Of a stretch of DNA of 64,000 nt, positions 26,786 to 36,621 are shown in pieces. Origin of the DNA: Lelliottia sp. JS-SCA-14 (GTDB lineage Bacteria; Pseudomonadota; Gammaproteobacteria; Enterobacterales; Enterobacteriaceae); assembly GCF_035593345.1 (NCBI RefSeq), contig NZ_CP141606.1, positions 2,542,001 through 2,606,000 on the forward strand, given 5' to 3'. The notes under the pieces are model-generated. The model ran no database searches. It saw only the letters and a program-made list of their open reading frames with translations, and was not told the origin of the DNA. The position numbers and the translations under genes are program-made. Every line of letters begins with the position of its first letter. Within the stretch, counting starts at the first letter, position 1.

Positions 26786-27139
26786 ATGCTACGTATTCCT
26801 GAAAACTTTATTCACACTCGCGCGACCCCTTTCTGGAACAAAGATTCCGCGCCGAAGGCCCTGTTCACCCATCACAACACCAAAGCGGGCGTATACGGTC
26901 GCCTGTCGGTGATGCAGGGTGCGGTGAAATATTTTGGTTTCCCGGACGCTGAAGCCAGCGAACCCGATATGGAAGTGGTGATTGAAGCCGGATCCTTTGG
27001 CATTTCGCCGCCGCAAAAATGGCACCGCATTGAGCTTCTGACCGACGATACCTGGTTCAGTATTGATTTCTTCGCCGATCCGCAGGCAAAACTTGAAGGC
27101 GCGGGCCTGGGTAAAGTCGTTAATACACATAAGGAGTAA
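26786..27139 (+). CDS. yeaR: YeaR, nitrate/nitric oxide-induced DUF1971 protein
   Basis: Small soluble protein, 117 residues (E. coli YeaR 119), DUF1971. It reads GRLSVMQGAVKYFGFPD, EAGSFGISPPQKWHRIE and SIDFFADPQAKLEG. It is 28 bp after its paralogue with AAGGAA upstream of the ATG and four bases before yoaG, as in the E. coli yeaR-yoaG operon. Expression there is induced by nitrate (NarL) and by nitrosative stress (NsrR); the same sites are seen ahead of this operon. Often labelled tellurite resistance (TehB-like), which is not supported here. Confidence 0.92.
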   Translation: MLRIPENFIHTRATPFWNKDSAPKALFTHHNTKAGVYGRLSVMQGAVKYFGFPDAEASEPDMEVVIEAGSFGISPPQKWHRIELLTDDTWFSIDFFADPQAKLEGAGLGKVVNTHKE

Positions 27140-27143
27140 GAAG

Positions 27144-27326
27144 ATGGGCAAGGCAACGTATACCGTCACCGTCACCAATAACAGCAACGGCGTGTCGGTG
27201 GATTACGAGACACAGGCCCCGATGGAGCTGTTAATTCCCGACGTCGCGGCGGATGTCGTGAAGGATTTGGTCAATACCGTGCGCGCGTATGACACAGAAA
27301 ATGAGCATGATGTGTGCGGGTGGTAG
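27144..27326 (+). CDS. yoaG: YoaG, small DUF1869 protein
   Basis: 60 residues, same as E. coli YoaG, a small dimeric alpha/beta protein of unknown function. It begins MGKATYTVTVTNNSNGVSVD and ends NEHDVCGW; AAGGAG precedes the ATG. Last gene of the three-gene DUF1971/DUF1869 operon. Followed by REP palindromes that probably form the transcript end. Confidence 0.92.
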   Translation: MGKATYTVTVTNNSNGVSVDYETQAPMELLIPDVAADVVKDLVNTVRAYDTENEHDVCGW

Positions 27327-27332
27327 ATGATT

Positions 27333-27409
27333 GCCGGGCGCGGTTTCGCGTTGCCCGGCATAGGGTTTGGTGCGGGATTTTGCCGGGTGGCGGCTGCGCC
27401 TTACCCGGC
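27333..27409. repeat. Two REP palindromes after yoaG
   Basis: Unit 1 at 27333-27359 (GCCGGGC/GCCCGGC arms) and unit 2 at 27382-27409 (GCCGGGT/ACCCGGC arms, centre GGCGGCTGCGCCTT identical to the 52-bp array). A third partial arm, GCCGGGC, begins near 27431. They separate yoaG from the convergent patD. Confidence 0.85.
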
Positions 27410-27442
27410 CTACGGAATTGATGCGTTTTTTGCCGGGCGGCA

Positions 27443-28867
27443 CTAATGCTTAATCATGACATGCCGAACCACGGTGTAATCCTCCAACCCATACACCGAC
27501 ATATCTTTCCCGTAACCGGATAACTTCATCCCGCCGTGCGGCATTTCACTGACCAGCATGAAATGGGTGTTCACCCAGGTGCAGCCGTATTGCAGCTGTG
27601 CGCTCATGCGATGCGCGCGACCCACGTCTTTGGTCCAGACCGAGGATGCCAGTCCGTACTGCGAGTCGTTGGCCCAGGCCAGCACCTGCTCTTCGTCGTC
27701 AAATTCCGTCATGCTCACCACCGGGCCAAAGACTTCGCGCTGAACGATAGCGTCCTCCTGTTTAGCGCCTGCCAGCAGCGTAGGCTGGAAGTAATAGCCT
27801 GCCCCGTCCACCTTGCTGCCCCCGGTCACCACTTTCACATGACCGAGCGCTTTGGCTGCATCCACGGCCTGAGAGACGCGCGCCAGATGCGCCGCAGAGC
27901 TCAACGGCCCCAGCTCGGTGGACTCGTCGTCCGGTGCGCCGGTTTTCAGCGTCGCCACCGCTGCACCGAGTTTTTCGACCAGCGCATTGTAAATGCCTTT
28001 CTGGGCATAAATCCGGCAGGCCGCGGTACAGTCCTGTCCCGCATTGTAGAAACCAAAGGTGCGCACGCCTTCCACCACCGCGTCGAGATCCGCGTCGTCA
28101 AAAACGATAACCGGCGCTTTGCCGCCCAGCTCCATATGGGTGCGTTTAATCGACGACGCCGTATGGCCGATGATGTGTTCTCCGGTGGCAATCGAGCCGG
28201 TCAGAGAGACCATGCGCACTTTTTCGTGTCCGGTCAGCGGGTCGCCAACGGTTTTGCCGCGTCCGAAGAGGACATTTAGCACGCCTGCCGGGAAGATCTC
28301 TTTTGCCAGTTCACCCAGTTTCAACGCCGTCAGCGGCGTGATTTCCGAAGGTTTGATCACCACGCAGTTCCCGGCGGCCAGCGCCGGAGCCAGCTTCCAC
28401 GCCGCCATCATCAGCGGATAGTTCCACGGCGCGATAGAGGCAACTACGCCAACCGGATCGCGGCGAATCATCGAGGTGTGACCGTCGAGATACTCGCCCG
28501 CCGCCAGACCGTTCAGCGTGCGAGCCGCACCGGCAAAGAAGCGGAACACGTCCACCACCGCCGGGATCTCATCGTTGATAACGCAGTGCAGCGGCTTACC
28601 GCAGTTTTGCGATTCGAGGCGCGCAAAAGTTTCCGCATGTTCTTCGATGACATCTGCGAGTTTCAGTAAGCACTCGGAACGCGCTTTCGGCGTGGTGCGA
28701 CCCCACCCGGAAAATGCACGATCGGCGGATCGCACCGCCGCATCGACCTGCGCGGCAGAGGCTTCGGCGATCTCCAGCAGCACTTCACCCGTGGCAGGGT
28801 TGTAAACCGGCTGTTTTTCCCCCTCGCCGGTGACCAGTTCACCATTAATCAGCAGTTGATTTTGCAT
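27443..28867 (-). CDS. patD: PatD (YdcW), gamma-aminobutyraldehyde dehydrogenase
   Basis: NAD-dependent aldehyde dehydrogenase, 474 residues (E. coli PatD 474), converting 4-aminobutanal to 4-aminobutanoate in the transaminase route of putrescine breakdown. The motifs are present: [20 protein letters not shown] (about 141-160), the general-base region [16 protein letters not shown] and the nucleophile in [15 protein letters not shown]. It is the last gene of the ydcS-ydcT-ydcU-ydcV-patD cluster, 24 bp after ydcV. Tight linkage to a putrescine/spermidine-type ABC importer supports polyamine use. Confidence 0.96.
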   Translation of the reverse strand: MQNQLLINGELVTGEGEKQPVYNPATGEVLLEIAEASAAQVDAAVRSADRAFSGWGRTTPKARSECLLKLADVIEEHAETFARLESQNCGKPLHCVINDEIPAVVDVFRFFAGAARTLNGLAAGEYLDGHTSMIRRDPVGVVASIAPWNYPLMMAAWKLAPALAAGNCVVIKPSEITPLTALKLGELAKEIFPAGVLNVLFGRGKTVGDPLTGHEKVRMVSLTGSIATGEHIIGHTASSIKRTHMELGGKAPVIVFDDADLDAVVEGVRTFGFYNAGQDCTAACRIYAQKGIYNALVEKLGAAVATLKTGAPDDESTELGPLSSAAHLARVSQAVDAAKALGHVKVVTGGSKVDGAGYYFQPTLLAGAKQEDAIVQREVFGPVVSMTEFDDEEQVLAWANDSQYGLASSVWTKDVGRAHRMSAQLQYGCTWVNTHFMLVSEMPHGGMKLSGYGKDMSVYGLEDYTVVRHVMIKH

Positions 28868-28891
28868 AGCATTGTCCTGTTGAAATCAAAG

Positions 28892-29698
28892 TTATTTCCC
28901 GCTTTCAACCACGTTTTCGTTGTCGCGGGTTAGCCACCAGGCTCCCAGAATCGGAATGGTTGTCACCAGCATCACCAGCAGCGCGACCACGTTGGTGACG
29001 GGAACATCGCGCGGACGACCGAGCTGGTTGAGCAACCACAGCGGGAGCGTACGTTCATGCCCCGCCGTAAATGTCGTGACGATGATTTCATCGAACGACA
29101 GCGCAAACGCCAGCATGCCCCCCGCCAGTAAGGCGGAGCTTAAATTCGGCAACACCACGTAGCGGAAGGTTTGCCAGCCGTCAGCGCCCAGATCCATCGA
29201 CGCTTCCACCAGACTCCACGAGGTGCGCCGGAAACGCGCGATGACGTTGTTAAACACCACCACCACGCAGAAGGTCGCGTGACCGGTGACGATAGTGAAA
29301 AAGCCCGGCTCCAGATTGATGGTTTTAAACGCCGTCAGCAGCGCCAGGCCGGTGATGATCCCCGGCAGCGCAATCGGCAGCAAAAGCAGCAGCGAGATGG
29401 CGTTTTTGCCAAAAAACTCGCTGCGCCAGAGCGCCGCAGCCGCCAGCGTGCCCAGTACCAGCGCGATAGCGGTCGAGAGCGAGGCGATTTGAAGTGACAA
29501 CGTCACTGAATCAATAATATCGCTGCGCGACGCCGCCACGCTAAACCACTTCAGCGTCAGCCCTTTCGGGGGGAAACTGAACGCCGCGTCCTCCGTATTA
29601 AAAGCATAGATGGCGATAATCAGGAGTGGGAAGTGCAGGAAGATCACCCCGCCCCAGGCCGCCACTTTCAGGAACCAATGCGCGCGTTCAGAGTGCAT
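28892..29698 (-). CDS. ydcV: YdcV, polyamine-type ABC transporter permease
   Basis: Inner-membrane permease, 268 residues, about six helices, PotC type. The cytoplasmic EAA loop is seen as [29 protein letters not shown] (near 163-191) where it contacts the ATPase YdcT. Its start overlaps the end of ydcU by 11 bp, indicating translational coupling. Substrate is inferred as putrescine or a related amine, from homology to PotABCD and from the adjacent patD. Confidence 0.95.
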   Translation of the reverse strand: MHSERAHWFLKVAAWGGVIFLHFPLLIIAIYAFNTEDAAFSFPPKGLTLKWFSVAASRSDIIDSVTLSLQIASLSTAIALVLGTLAAAALWRSEFFGKNAISLLLLLPIALPGIITGLALLTAFKTINLEPGFFTIVTGHATFCVVVVFNNVIARFRRTSWSLVEASMDLGADGWQTFRYVVLPNLSSALLAGGMLAFALSFDEIIVTTFTAGHERTLPLWLLNQLGRPRDVPVTNVVALLVMLVTTIPILGAWWLTRDNENVVESGK

Positions 29699-30632
29699 CG
29701 AAGGCTCCCAGACGTTTCACGAACGCCAGATAGAGGGATATCAGAACAATCGGCACTAATGTGAACGCCGCCGCCATCGGCATATTGCCGATCGCCCCCT
29801 GCTGGGCGTAGACCATGTTGCCGATGAAGTACCCCGGTGGGCCGACCAGCTGTGGCACGATAAAATCACCCAGTGTCAGCGAAAATGTAAATATCGACCC
29901 GGCGGCAATACCGGGAATTGCCAGCGGAAGCACCACATAGCGGAAGGTCTGACGCGGGCGCGCGCCGAGATCCGCCGAGGCCTGTAACAGCGACGGCGGC
30001 AGACGCTCAAGCGCGGCCTGTACCGGCAGGATCATAAACGGCAGCCAGATGTAGACGAAGACCAGGAAGCGCCCCAGCCCGGAGGTCGAGAGCGTATTAC
30101 CGCCAATCGCAGGCAGCGTCAGGACCGACATCAGCACCGGCTCCAGCCCCATATAGCCGAGAAACCATTGCGCGACGCCATCTTTTGCCAGCAGCAGCGT
30201 CCAGGCGTAGGCCTTGACGATGTAGCTTGCCCACATCGGGAGCATCACCGCGATATAGAAAAAGGCTTTCCATTTGCCGCGGGTGTAGCGCGCCATATAC
30301 CACGCCATCGGAAAGGCCAGAATGGCGCTGGCAAGGGTGACCGCGATCGCCATGAGTAACGTGCGCAGGATGATGTCGTAATTGGCAGGGTTAAAAAGTG
30401 CCAGAATGTTCGCGAAAGTCAGGTCCGGCGTCACCGACATGGTGAAGTCGTCGAAGGTGTAGAACCCCTGCCACAGCAGGGTCAGCAGCGAACCGAGATA
30501 GACAATCCCGAACCACATCAGCGGGCCAAGCAGGAGCAGGAACAACCCGAGCGAGGGTTTACGCCAGAGCAGCGTGGTGATCCGGCTGACCGGGCCACGG
30601 GATGAGGGTGCAGGAGAAACGCTCATATCCAT
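29688..30632 (-). CDS. ydcU: YdcU, polyamine-type ABC transporter permease
   Basis: Inner-membrane permease of PotB type, 314 residues from the ATG one base after the ydcT stop (E. coli YdcU 313); longer in-frame openings run into ydcT and are rejected. About six helices, and the EAA loop is [29 protein letters not shown] near 225-253. It overlaps ydcV. Pairs with YdcV to form the channel. Confidence 0.95.
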   Translation of the reverse strand: MDMSVSPAPSSRGPVSRITTLLWRKPSLGLFLLLLGPLMWFGIVYLGSLLTLLWQGFYTFDDFTMSVTPDLTFANILALFNPANYDIILRTLLMAIAVTLASAILAFPMAWYMARYTRGKWKAFFYIAVMLPMWASYIVKAYAWTLLLAKDGVAQWFLGYMGLEPVLMSVLTLPAIGGNTLSTSGLGRFLVFVYIWLPFMILPVQAALERLPPSLLQASADLGARPRQTFRYVVLPLAIPGIAAGSIFTFSLTLGDFIVPQLVGPPGYFIGNMVYAQQGAIGNMPMAAAFTLVPIVLISLYLAFVKRLGAFDAL

Positions 30633-30633
30633 C

Positions 30634-31647
30634 TCACCTTTCCTCATGCAGGGGCACCATCGCCTCGCGCGACCAGGAGGCCAGCACCTGCTGCCCCGGA
30701 GCCACGTCCAGCGGAATATTCGCGCCACTCAGGTTGGCCTGACTGACCAGCAGCTTGGCGCCATCGGCGAGACGCAGCTCAAACCGCGTTGCCGCGCCCT
30801 GATATTGCACCGCCTGCACCACGCCCTGAACCTGAACGTCTCCGCTCTCATTGAGGCGAATATGTTCCGGGCGGAGCGAATAGATCCCCTCCATGCCGCA
30901 CACCTGCCGGGCAACGGCGGCATCAAAGACGTTCGAGGTGCCGACAAAGCTGGCGACAAAGGGCGTGCGCGGGCGCATGTAGAGTTCGCGCGGGGTGTCG
31001 ACCTGCTCAATGCGTCCGTTGTTAAACACTGCCACGCGGTCGGACATCGACAGCGCTTCGCCTTGATCGTGGGTGACGAAAATGAAGGTGATCCCCAGCT
31101 CCTGCTGAAGTTTTTTCAGCTCGAACTGCATCTGCTCGCGCAGTTTCAGATCCAGCGCCCCGAGGGGTTCATCAAGCAGCAAAACGCGCGGCTCATTGAC
31201 CAGCGCGCGGGCAATAGCAACCCGCTGACGCTGGCCGCCGGAAAGCTGCGACGGTTTACGCTTTTCCGCGAAACCTAATCCCACCTTTTCCAGCGCATCG
31301 CGCGCCATCGACTGGCGTTTCTTTTTGTCGACCCCTTTGACCATTAGCCCGTAGGCGACGTTGTCGATAATCGACATATGCGGGAACAGGGCGTAATCCT
31401 GGAACACGGTGTTCACATCGCGCTCCCACGGCGGAAGCTCGCTCGCCTCTTTGCCAAAGATTGTGATCGCCCCGCCGCTCAGCTGTTCAAACCCGGCAAT
31501 CAGGCGCAGGCAGGTGGTTTTGCCGGAGCCCGAAGGCCCCAGCATGGAGAAAAATTCCCCGTCACGAATGCCAATGGTGACGCCATCCACCGCCCGCACG
31601 TCGCCGTACAGACGGGAGACGTCGTTAAATTCTACTGCGTACGTCAT
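30634..31647 (-). CDS. ydcT: YdcT, ABC transporter ATPase
   Basis: Cytoplasmic ATPase, 337 residues (E. coli 337). Walker A GPSGSGKTT (37-45), signature LSGGQRQRVAIARAL, Walker B VLLLDEPLGALD and H-loop FVTHDQGEA are intact; a C-terminal TOBE-like domain (about 240-337) is usual for PotA-type subunits. It lies 17 bp after ydcS and its stop is one base from ydcU. Energises YdcU/YdcV. Confidence 0.96.
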   Translation of the reverse strand: MTYAVEFNDVSRLYGDVRAVDGVTIGIRDGEFFSMLGPSGSGKTTCLRLIAGFEQLSGGAITIFGKEASELPPWERDVNTVFQDYALFPHMSIIDNVAYGLMVKGVDKKKRQSMARDALEKVGLGFAEKRKPSQLSGGQRQRVAIARALVNEPRVLLLDEPLGALDLKLREQMQFELKKLQQELGITFIFVTHDQGEALSMSDRVAVFNNGRIEQVDTPRELYMRPRTPFVASFVGTSNVFDAAVARQVCGMEGIYSLRPEHIRLNESGDVQVQGVVQAVQYQGAATRFELRLADGAKLLVSQANLSGANIPLDVAPGQQVLASWSREAMVPLHEER

Positions 31648-31664
31648 GATCTGCTCCCGGGTGA

Positions 31665-32810
31665 TTAACGGCCACCCATGATGGCGATGTAATCCTGCGT
31701 CCAGCGGCTGTACGGAACATATTTGCCGCCTTCTGCAATCGGGGTTTTCCAGAACATGATTTTGTCGAACTCGTTGTAGCCGTTGGTTTCGCAGCCTTTT
31801 TCACCGAGAAGCGTACTGGCCTTACAGCCTTCGGCCACCACCGGCAGAGAGCCGAACCACGCCGCCAGATCGCCCTGCAGTTTTGGCGTCAGCGACCAGT
31901 TCATCCACTTGTAGGCGCACATCGGATGTTTGGCCTCGGCGTGCAGCATGGTGGTGTCCGCCCAGCCGGTCACCCCCTCTTTCGGGAAGACGGTGGCAAT
32001 CGGCTGGTTTTCCCCTTTCAGGGCGTTAGCCTGATACGGCCAGGCGCTTGAAGCCACTACGCCTTCGTTTTTGAAGTCGCTCATCTGAACGGTGGTATCG
32101 TGCCAGTAACGGTGAATAAGCGCGTGTTGATCGCGCAGCACTTTCAGTACGGCTGAGTATTGCGCTTCGGTGAGCTGGTAGGGGTCAGTAATGCCTAACT
32201 GCGGCTGGGTGGCTTTGACGAACAGCGCCGCGTCGGCGATGTAGATCGGGCCATCGTAGGCCTGCACGCGGCCTTTGTTGGTTTTGCCGTCCGGGAGATT
32301 TTGCTCTTTAAAGACCACGGCCCAGCTGTCCGGCGGTGTCGGGAAGGTTTTGGTGTTGTACATCAGCAGGTTCGGCCCCCACTGATACGGCGTGCCGTAG
32401 ACTTTGCCCCCGACGTTAAACCATTCGCCTTTGACGATGCGCGAATCAATGGTTTTCCAGTTGGGGATGAGATCCGGGTTAATGGCCTGCACGCGTTTAC
32501 CCATGATCAAGCGCAAAGAGGCGTCGCCGGAAGCGGTGACCAGGTCATAGCCGCCCTTCGCCATCAGGCTGACCATTTCGTCGGAGGTCGCCGCCGTTTT
32601 GACGTTCACCGCACAGCCGGTCTCTTTTTCGAACTGGGTGACCCAGTCATAATTTTTATCCGTCTGGCCGCGCTCGATGTATCCCGGCCAGGCGATGATA
32701 TCCAGTCTTCCCTCGCCTTTGCCGATCTCTTTCGGCGGCTCTGCGGCTTGCACGGTCATGATCGTCATGCCGAGCGCGCACAGGCTGCTGCGGGCAAATT
32801 TTTTGCTCAT
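31665..32810 (-). CDS. ydcS: YdcS, periplasmic polyamine-type binding protein
   Basis: Substrate-binding protein, 381 residues from the ATG with AGGAG upstream (E. coli YdcS 381); a longer opening upstream lacks a signal peptide. Signal sequence about 1-22 (ALGMTIMTVQAA). PotD-like core with CAVNVKTAATSDEMVSLM and YGTPYQWGPNLLMYN. In E. coli it is RpoS-induced and the protein has also been reported to make polyhydroxybutyrate and to be involved in DNA uptake. First gene of the transporter/patD operon; ydcR lies upstream on the same strand with 293 bp between. Confidence 0.95.
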   Translation of the reverse strand: MSKKFARSSLCALGMTIMTVQAAEPPKEIGKGEGRLDIIAWPGYIERGQTDKNYDWVTQFEKETGCAVNVKTAATSDEMVSLMAKGGYDLVTASGDASLRLIMGKRVQAINPDLIPNWKTIDSRIVKGEWFNVGGKVYGTPYQWGPNLLMYNTKTFPTPPDSWAVVFKEQNLPDGKTNKGRVQAYDGPIYIADAALFVKATQPQLGITDPYQLTEAQYSAVLKVLRDQHALIHRYWHDTTVQMSDFKNEGVVASSAWPYQANALKGENQPIATVFPKEGVTGWADTTMLHAEAKHPMCAYKWMNWSLTPKLQGDLAAWFGSLPVVAEGCKASTLLGEKGCETNGYNEFDKIMFWKTPIAEGGKYVPYSRWTQDYIAIMGGR

Positions 32811-33103
32811 TTGATTTACTCCTGTCGCAATGAAATTTGGCGGCAGCCATGCCGTAAAAATATCTCCCTTAATAAACGTAGACTGCGCAAATGCGCCGCA
32901 CCCTGCGGGCTTTGGAAATTTCATCAGGTTGTGACAGAGGGCGCATTCCCTGTTAACTGGATTATAGACAAGGAGTTAGCGGCGAGCGGCGGTATGCAGA
33001 TTTCCTATGACAGACATCCGGGAATAAACCCAATGTCTGTCGCAGGATAAGGATTGTTTATTTATGCGGGAATATGACGCCTGTGAAAAATAAGCCTTTC
33101 GGC

Positions 33104-34513
33104 TTATTTCAGCATCGCGCTAATTAATTTTGCTAACTGAACGACGGCCTGTTCTTCCCGCTCGCCCCACGCCCAGGACGTATTAAAGCGGAAGAATGGC
33201 GTCCAGGCATCGGAGGTGGAGAACATCTTGCCCGGCGCAATGCTGATATGGTGCGCCAGCGCCTGTTCGGAGAGCTTTCCGGCGTCTAACGGCGCAGGCA
33301 ACTCCAGCCACAAAAAGTAGCCGCTGTCGTTGTGGTGAATTTTGACTTCCGCGGGAAGATGGCGCATCAGGGATTGCCACGCCTGCTGTTTACGCTCGGC
33401 CAGCGTGCGGCGCAGGCGGCGAAGATGGGCGTCGTAGCGTTTGGTGGCGAGATAATCCACCAGCGCGAGCTGCATCGGGGAGCTGGTCGAGAGCGTGCTC
33501 ATCAGCTGTAGCTGTTGAATACGACGCGCATGTTTGCCTGCCGCCACCCAGCCGATGCGGAATCCGGCGACCAGACATTTCGAGAAGGACGAGCAGTGCA
33601 GGGTCATGTCCTGGCTGTCCCAGGCTTTGGCGGGCAGCGGTTTTTCGCGGCCAAAATAGAGCTCGCTGTAGACGTCATCTTCGATAAGCGTAACGTTATG
33701 CTTCGTCAGCAGCGCCACCAGATGCGCTTTTTTCTCGGCGCTGAGGGTAAACCCGAGCGGGTTCTGGCTGTTGGTCATCAGCCAGCAGGCTTTTACCGGG
33801 TAGTCGTTCAGCGCCTGTTCCAGGGCATTCAGATCGATCCCTTCGCGCACGTCGGTGGCGATAGACAGCGCTTTGAGTTTCAGCCTTTCGAGCGCCTGCA
33901 GCGCGCCGTAGAAACAGGGGTTTTCGACGATCACCCAGTCGCCCGGCTCGGTCACGGCCTGAAGACTCAGGTTAAGCGCTTCGAGCGCCCCGGCGGTGAT
34001 CACAATCTCTTCTGGGGAAATATTCATCCCCTGCTGCGCGTAGCGGCGGGCGATGGCGTGACGGAGATCGACGTTGCCGGGCGGCAGATTTTCAATGACG
34101 CTCATGGCGGTCGCGGTTTTGCTGACGTTAGCGAGCGAGCGGTTAAGCTGCTGAAGCGGGAACAGTCTGGGGTCGGGAAAAGCGGAAGCAAAGGGTAAAA
34201 CAGAGGGGTCGCGGCTGGCCTGCAGGACATCAAAAATATAGGTGTTGATATCGACCATTTCGTCGCGCATCACCTGCGCGGGTGGCGCAGGCTGCTGCTT
34301 AACCGGGCGCGGAGCAACGTAGTAACCCGATTGTGGGCGAGCAACGATTCGCCCCTGACTTTCCAGCGTTTGATACGCATGACCGACGGTCATGAAACTC
34401 ATGCCGCTGCTGGCAACTTGCTCACGCAACGACGGTAGCTTATCTCCCGGCAACCACACGCCAAGTTCGATTTGCGAAATGATTTGCTGCGCCAGGCGCT
34501 GGTATTTTTTCAT
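33104..34513 (-). CDS. ydcR: YdcR, MocR-type (GntR/aminotransferase) regulator
   Basis: Fused transcription factor, 469 residues (E. coli 468). N-terminal GntR winged helix about 1-70 (QIELGVWLPGDKLPSLREQVASSGMSFMTVGHAYQ) and a fold-type I aminotransferase-like domain from about 110. The PLP-binding lysine is in HCSSFSKCLVAGFRIGW. Regulators of this class sense PLP-linked amines; the location just upstream of ydcSTUV-patD implies it controls polyamine import and use, which is inference. Upstream, AGGAGAGAAG precedes the ATG. Confidence 0.95.
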   Translation of the reverse strand: MKKYQRLAQQIISQIELGVWLPGDKLPSLREQVASSGMSFMTVGHAYQTLESQGRIVARPQSGYYVAPRPVKQQPAPPAQVMRDEMVDINTYIFDVLQASRDPSVLPFASAFPDPRLFPLQQLNRSLANVSKTATAMSVIENLPPGNVDLRHAIARRYAQQGMNISPEEIVITAGALEALNLSLQAVTEPGDWVIVENPCFYGALQALERLKLKALSIATDVREGIDLNALEQALNDYPVKACWLMTNSQNPLGFTLSAEKKAHLVALLTKHNVTLIEDDVYSELYFGREKPLPAKAWDSQDMTLHCSSFSKCLVAGFRIGWVAAGKHARRIQQLQLMSTLSTSSPMQLALVDYLATKRYDAHLRRLRRTLAERKQQAWQSLMRHLPAEVKIHHNDSGYFLWLELPAPLDAGKLSEQALAHHISIAPGKMFSTSDAWTPFFRFNTSWAWGEREEQAVVQLAKLISAMLK

Positions 34514-34594
34514 TCTTCTCTCCTTGCTTCACAACATAGTATATCAGCAGGAGAAAATTGGCAGTTTTAATGAACTGTTATGGTATGCGCGGTG

Positions 34595-34786
34595 TTATGA
34601 CGGACGGTGACTGTACTGAGCTTGCTCCGGGAAAGAAGAGGCAGCCAGGTGGTCAAGGGTCATCATGGACGATTTGCAGAAAATGCACTTCGCACCGTGT
34701 GGATTTTTTTCGGACACATCAAAAATGGATGTGCGGTACTGCGAGCCATGACAGCATGGGCAACGAAAATGGATGTAAGAAATCAT
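34595..34786 (-). CDS. Small zinc-ribbon protein, YnfU-like
   Basis: 63 residues, ATG with GGAG seven bases upstream. Two CxxC knuckles, CPCC (9-12) and CIFC (34-37), and the segment SEKNPHGAKCIFCKSSM recall the short YnfU/YdaE-type zinc-binding proteins of enteric prophages and cold-shock loci. Probably binds one zinc; function unknown. Compositionally AT-richer than neighbours, and no K-12 counterpart beside ydcR, so likely acquired. A 95-codon open frame upstream ends in an ATGA overlap with this start. Confidence 0.7.
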   Translation of the reverse strand: MISYIHFRCPCCHGSQYRTSIFDVSEKNPHGAKCIFCKSSMMTLDHLAASSFPEQAQYSHRPS

Positions 34787-35214
34787 AGGATTCTCCAGTC
34801 AACGTAAAAACGTAAATAAGCTAATTGGGGCCATTCAAGGCGATAGTGGTCTGAGACAAAACTAATCAGAGTGTAAAGAGAAGACCCAAGAGGCTGCGGA
34901 GAGGCACAACGTGATGAGAAATGCTTTGAGACGACGTCAGATATTATTTGGCTTTCAAACCGAGCAAGCATTAACGCACGGCGGAGAGAACAACGCAAGC
35001 CCTTAAATGAAGAAAAGTGATAAAAAAGAAAACTTTTATAATCAGAACTTTTAACGAAATCATCAGTCATTTGTACTGGTTAACTCACTATATCAGATGA
35101 GTAAACCTCACCACTTTCGCAAACTGTTATACATAAATATCCCGTTTCTGCGTCTGCTCGTTCGAATTCGCGCCCTATACCATAACACCACACCGATTGA
35201 CATTGAGGCTGTGC
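34787..35214. other. AT-rich intergenic region, zinc-ribbon gene and cyxA
   Basis: About 430 bp between divergent genes. On the minus strand an open frame (34783-35070) would overlap the zinc-ribbon gene by ATGA, but its codon pattern and Ser/Phe/Leu-rich product do not look like a protein; the region is better explained as a long untranslated leader. The cyxA start is preceded by TTGAGG. No FNR or ArcA site was clear by eye. Confidence 0.4.
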
Positions 35215-36621
35215 ATGTTTGGTTTAGATGCTTTTCATCTGGCGAGGATACAGTTCGCTTTTACCGTATCCTTCCACATTATTTTTCCGGCGATCACCAT
35301 CGGTCTCGCCAGCTATCTGGCCGTGCTCGAAGGGCTATGGCTGAGGACTAAAAACCCGGTCTGGCGCTCTCTGTACCATTTCTGGTCGAAAATCTTCGCC
35401 GTAAATTTTGGTATGGGCGTGGTCTCCGGGCTGGTGATGGCCTATCAGTTCGGCACCAACTGGAGCGGCTTTTCGCAGTTCGCCGGGAGTATTACCGGCC
35501 CGCTGCTGACCTACGAGGTGCTGACCGCCTTCTTCCTGGAGGCCGGTTTCCTCGGCGTGATGCTGTTTGGCTGGAACAAAGTCGGGCCAGGCCTGCACTT
35601 TTTCTCAACCTGCATGGTGGCGCTGGGCACCATTATTTCGACCTTCTGGATCCTGGCGTCGAACAGTTGGATGCAAACTCCGCAGGGCTATGAAATCGTC
35701 AACGGTGTGGTGGTGCCCGTCGACTGGTTCGCCGTGGTGTTTAACCCCTCCTTCCCCTATCGCCTGTTCCACATGTCCATTGCCGCCTTCCTGAGCAGCG
35801 CCCTGTTCGTCGGTGCTTCTGCGGCCTGGCATCTGCTGCGCGGGAATAACACACCCGCCATCCGCCATATGTTTTCCATGGCGCTGTGGATGACGCTGAT
35901 CGTGGCGCCAATCCAGGCGATGGTCGGGGATATGCACGGTCTGAATACCTTAAAACATCAGCCCGCCAAAATTGCCGCTATCGAAGGCCACTGGGAGAAC
36001 CCGCCGGGTGAACCGACGCCGTTGCTGCTGTTTGGCTGGCCGGATATGGAGCAGGAGCGTACCCGCTACGGGCTGGAAATTCCGGCGCTCGGCAGCCTGA
36101 TCCTGACGCACAGCCTGGATAAACAGGTTCCGGCGCTGAAGGATTTCCCGAAAGAAGATCGTCCGAACTCGACGATTGTGTTCTGGTCCTTCCGCATCAT
36201 GGCGGGCCTGGGAATGCTGATGCTGCTGTTAGGCGTGGCGGCGCTGTGGCTGCGCTATAAACAGCGCATGTATACCTCGCGCCCGTTCCTGTGGTTCGCC
36301 CTGCTGATGGGGCCATCCGGATTGATCGCCATTCTGGCCGGTTGGGTAACGACCGAAGTCGGACGTCAGCCGTGGGTGGTCTACGGCCTGCAACGCACGG
36401 CTGACGCGGTTTCCGCTCATGGTGACTTACACATGAGCGTGAGTCTGCTGGCCTTTATTGTGGTGTACACCTCGGTGTTTGGCGTCGGCTACAGCTACAT
36501 GGTGCGACTCATCAAAAAAGGCCCGCAGGAACATGAATCCTTCCCGACGGAAAACGATGGCCGCCCTGCTCGCCCGCTTTCTGCCGCCAGCCCTGAGTTT
36601 GTTACTAAGGAGAAACCATAA
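35215..36621 (+). CDS. cyxA: CyxA/CioA, bd-type (cyanide-insensitive) quinol oxidase subunit I
   Basis: Haem-bearing subunit of a cytochrome bd-type terminal oxidase in the inner membrane, 468 residues against 522 for CydA: the Q-loop is short, the CIO/CyxA type. Conserved residues in CydA-like positions are H21, E101, E109 and H186 (RLFHMS), plus GRQPW near the C-terminal helices. The ATG follows GAGG at good spacing; a TTG 18 bp upstream is less likely. It overlaps cyxB by one base. It oxidises ubiquinol and reduces oxygen to water without proton pumping. Salmonella has cyxAB; E. coli K-12 lacks this version and has cydAB and appCB. Confidence 0.93.
   Translation: MFGLDAFHLARIQFAFTVSFHIIFPAITIGLASYLAVLEGLWLRTKNPVWRSLYHFWSKIFAVNFGMGVVSGLVMAYQFGTNWSGFSQFAGSITGPLLTYEVLTAFFLEAGFLGVMLFGWNKVGPGLHFFSTCMVALGTIISTFWILASNSWMQTPQGYEIVNGVVVPVDWFAVVFNPSFPYRLFHMSIAAFLSSALFVGASAAWHLLRGNNTPAIRHMFSMALWMTLIVAPIQAMVGDMHGLNTLKHQPAKIAAIEGHWENPPGEPTPLLLFGWPDMEQERTRYGLEIPALGSLILTHSLDKQVPALKDFPKEDRPNSTIVFWSFRIMAGLGMLMLLLGVAALWLRYKQRMYTSRPFLWFALLMGPSGLIAILAGWVTTEVGRQPWVVYGLQRTADAVSAHGDLHMSVSLLAFIVVYTSVFGVGYSYMVRLIKKGPQEHESFPTENDGRPARPLSAASPEFVTKEKP

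Noticed and set aside
26431..27139. Tellurite resistance genes
   Set aside because: The DUF1971 label TehB-like is historical; there is no methyltransferase domain, and the regulatory sites point to nitrate and nitric oxide.
34783..35070. 95-codon gene upstream of the zinc-ribbon gene
   Set aside because: Composition unlike a protein and no SD at its start; kept only as a finding about a possible leader.
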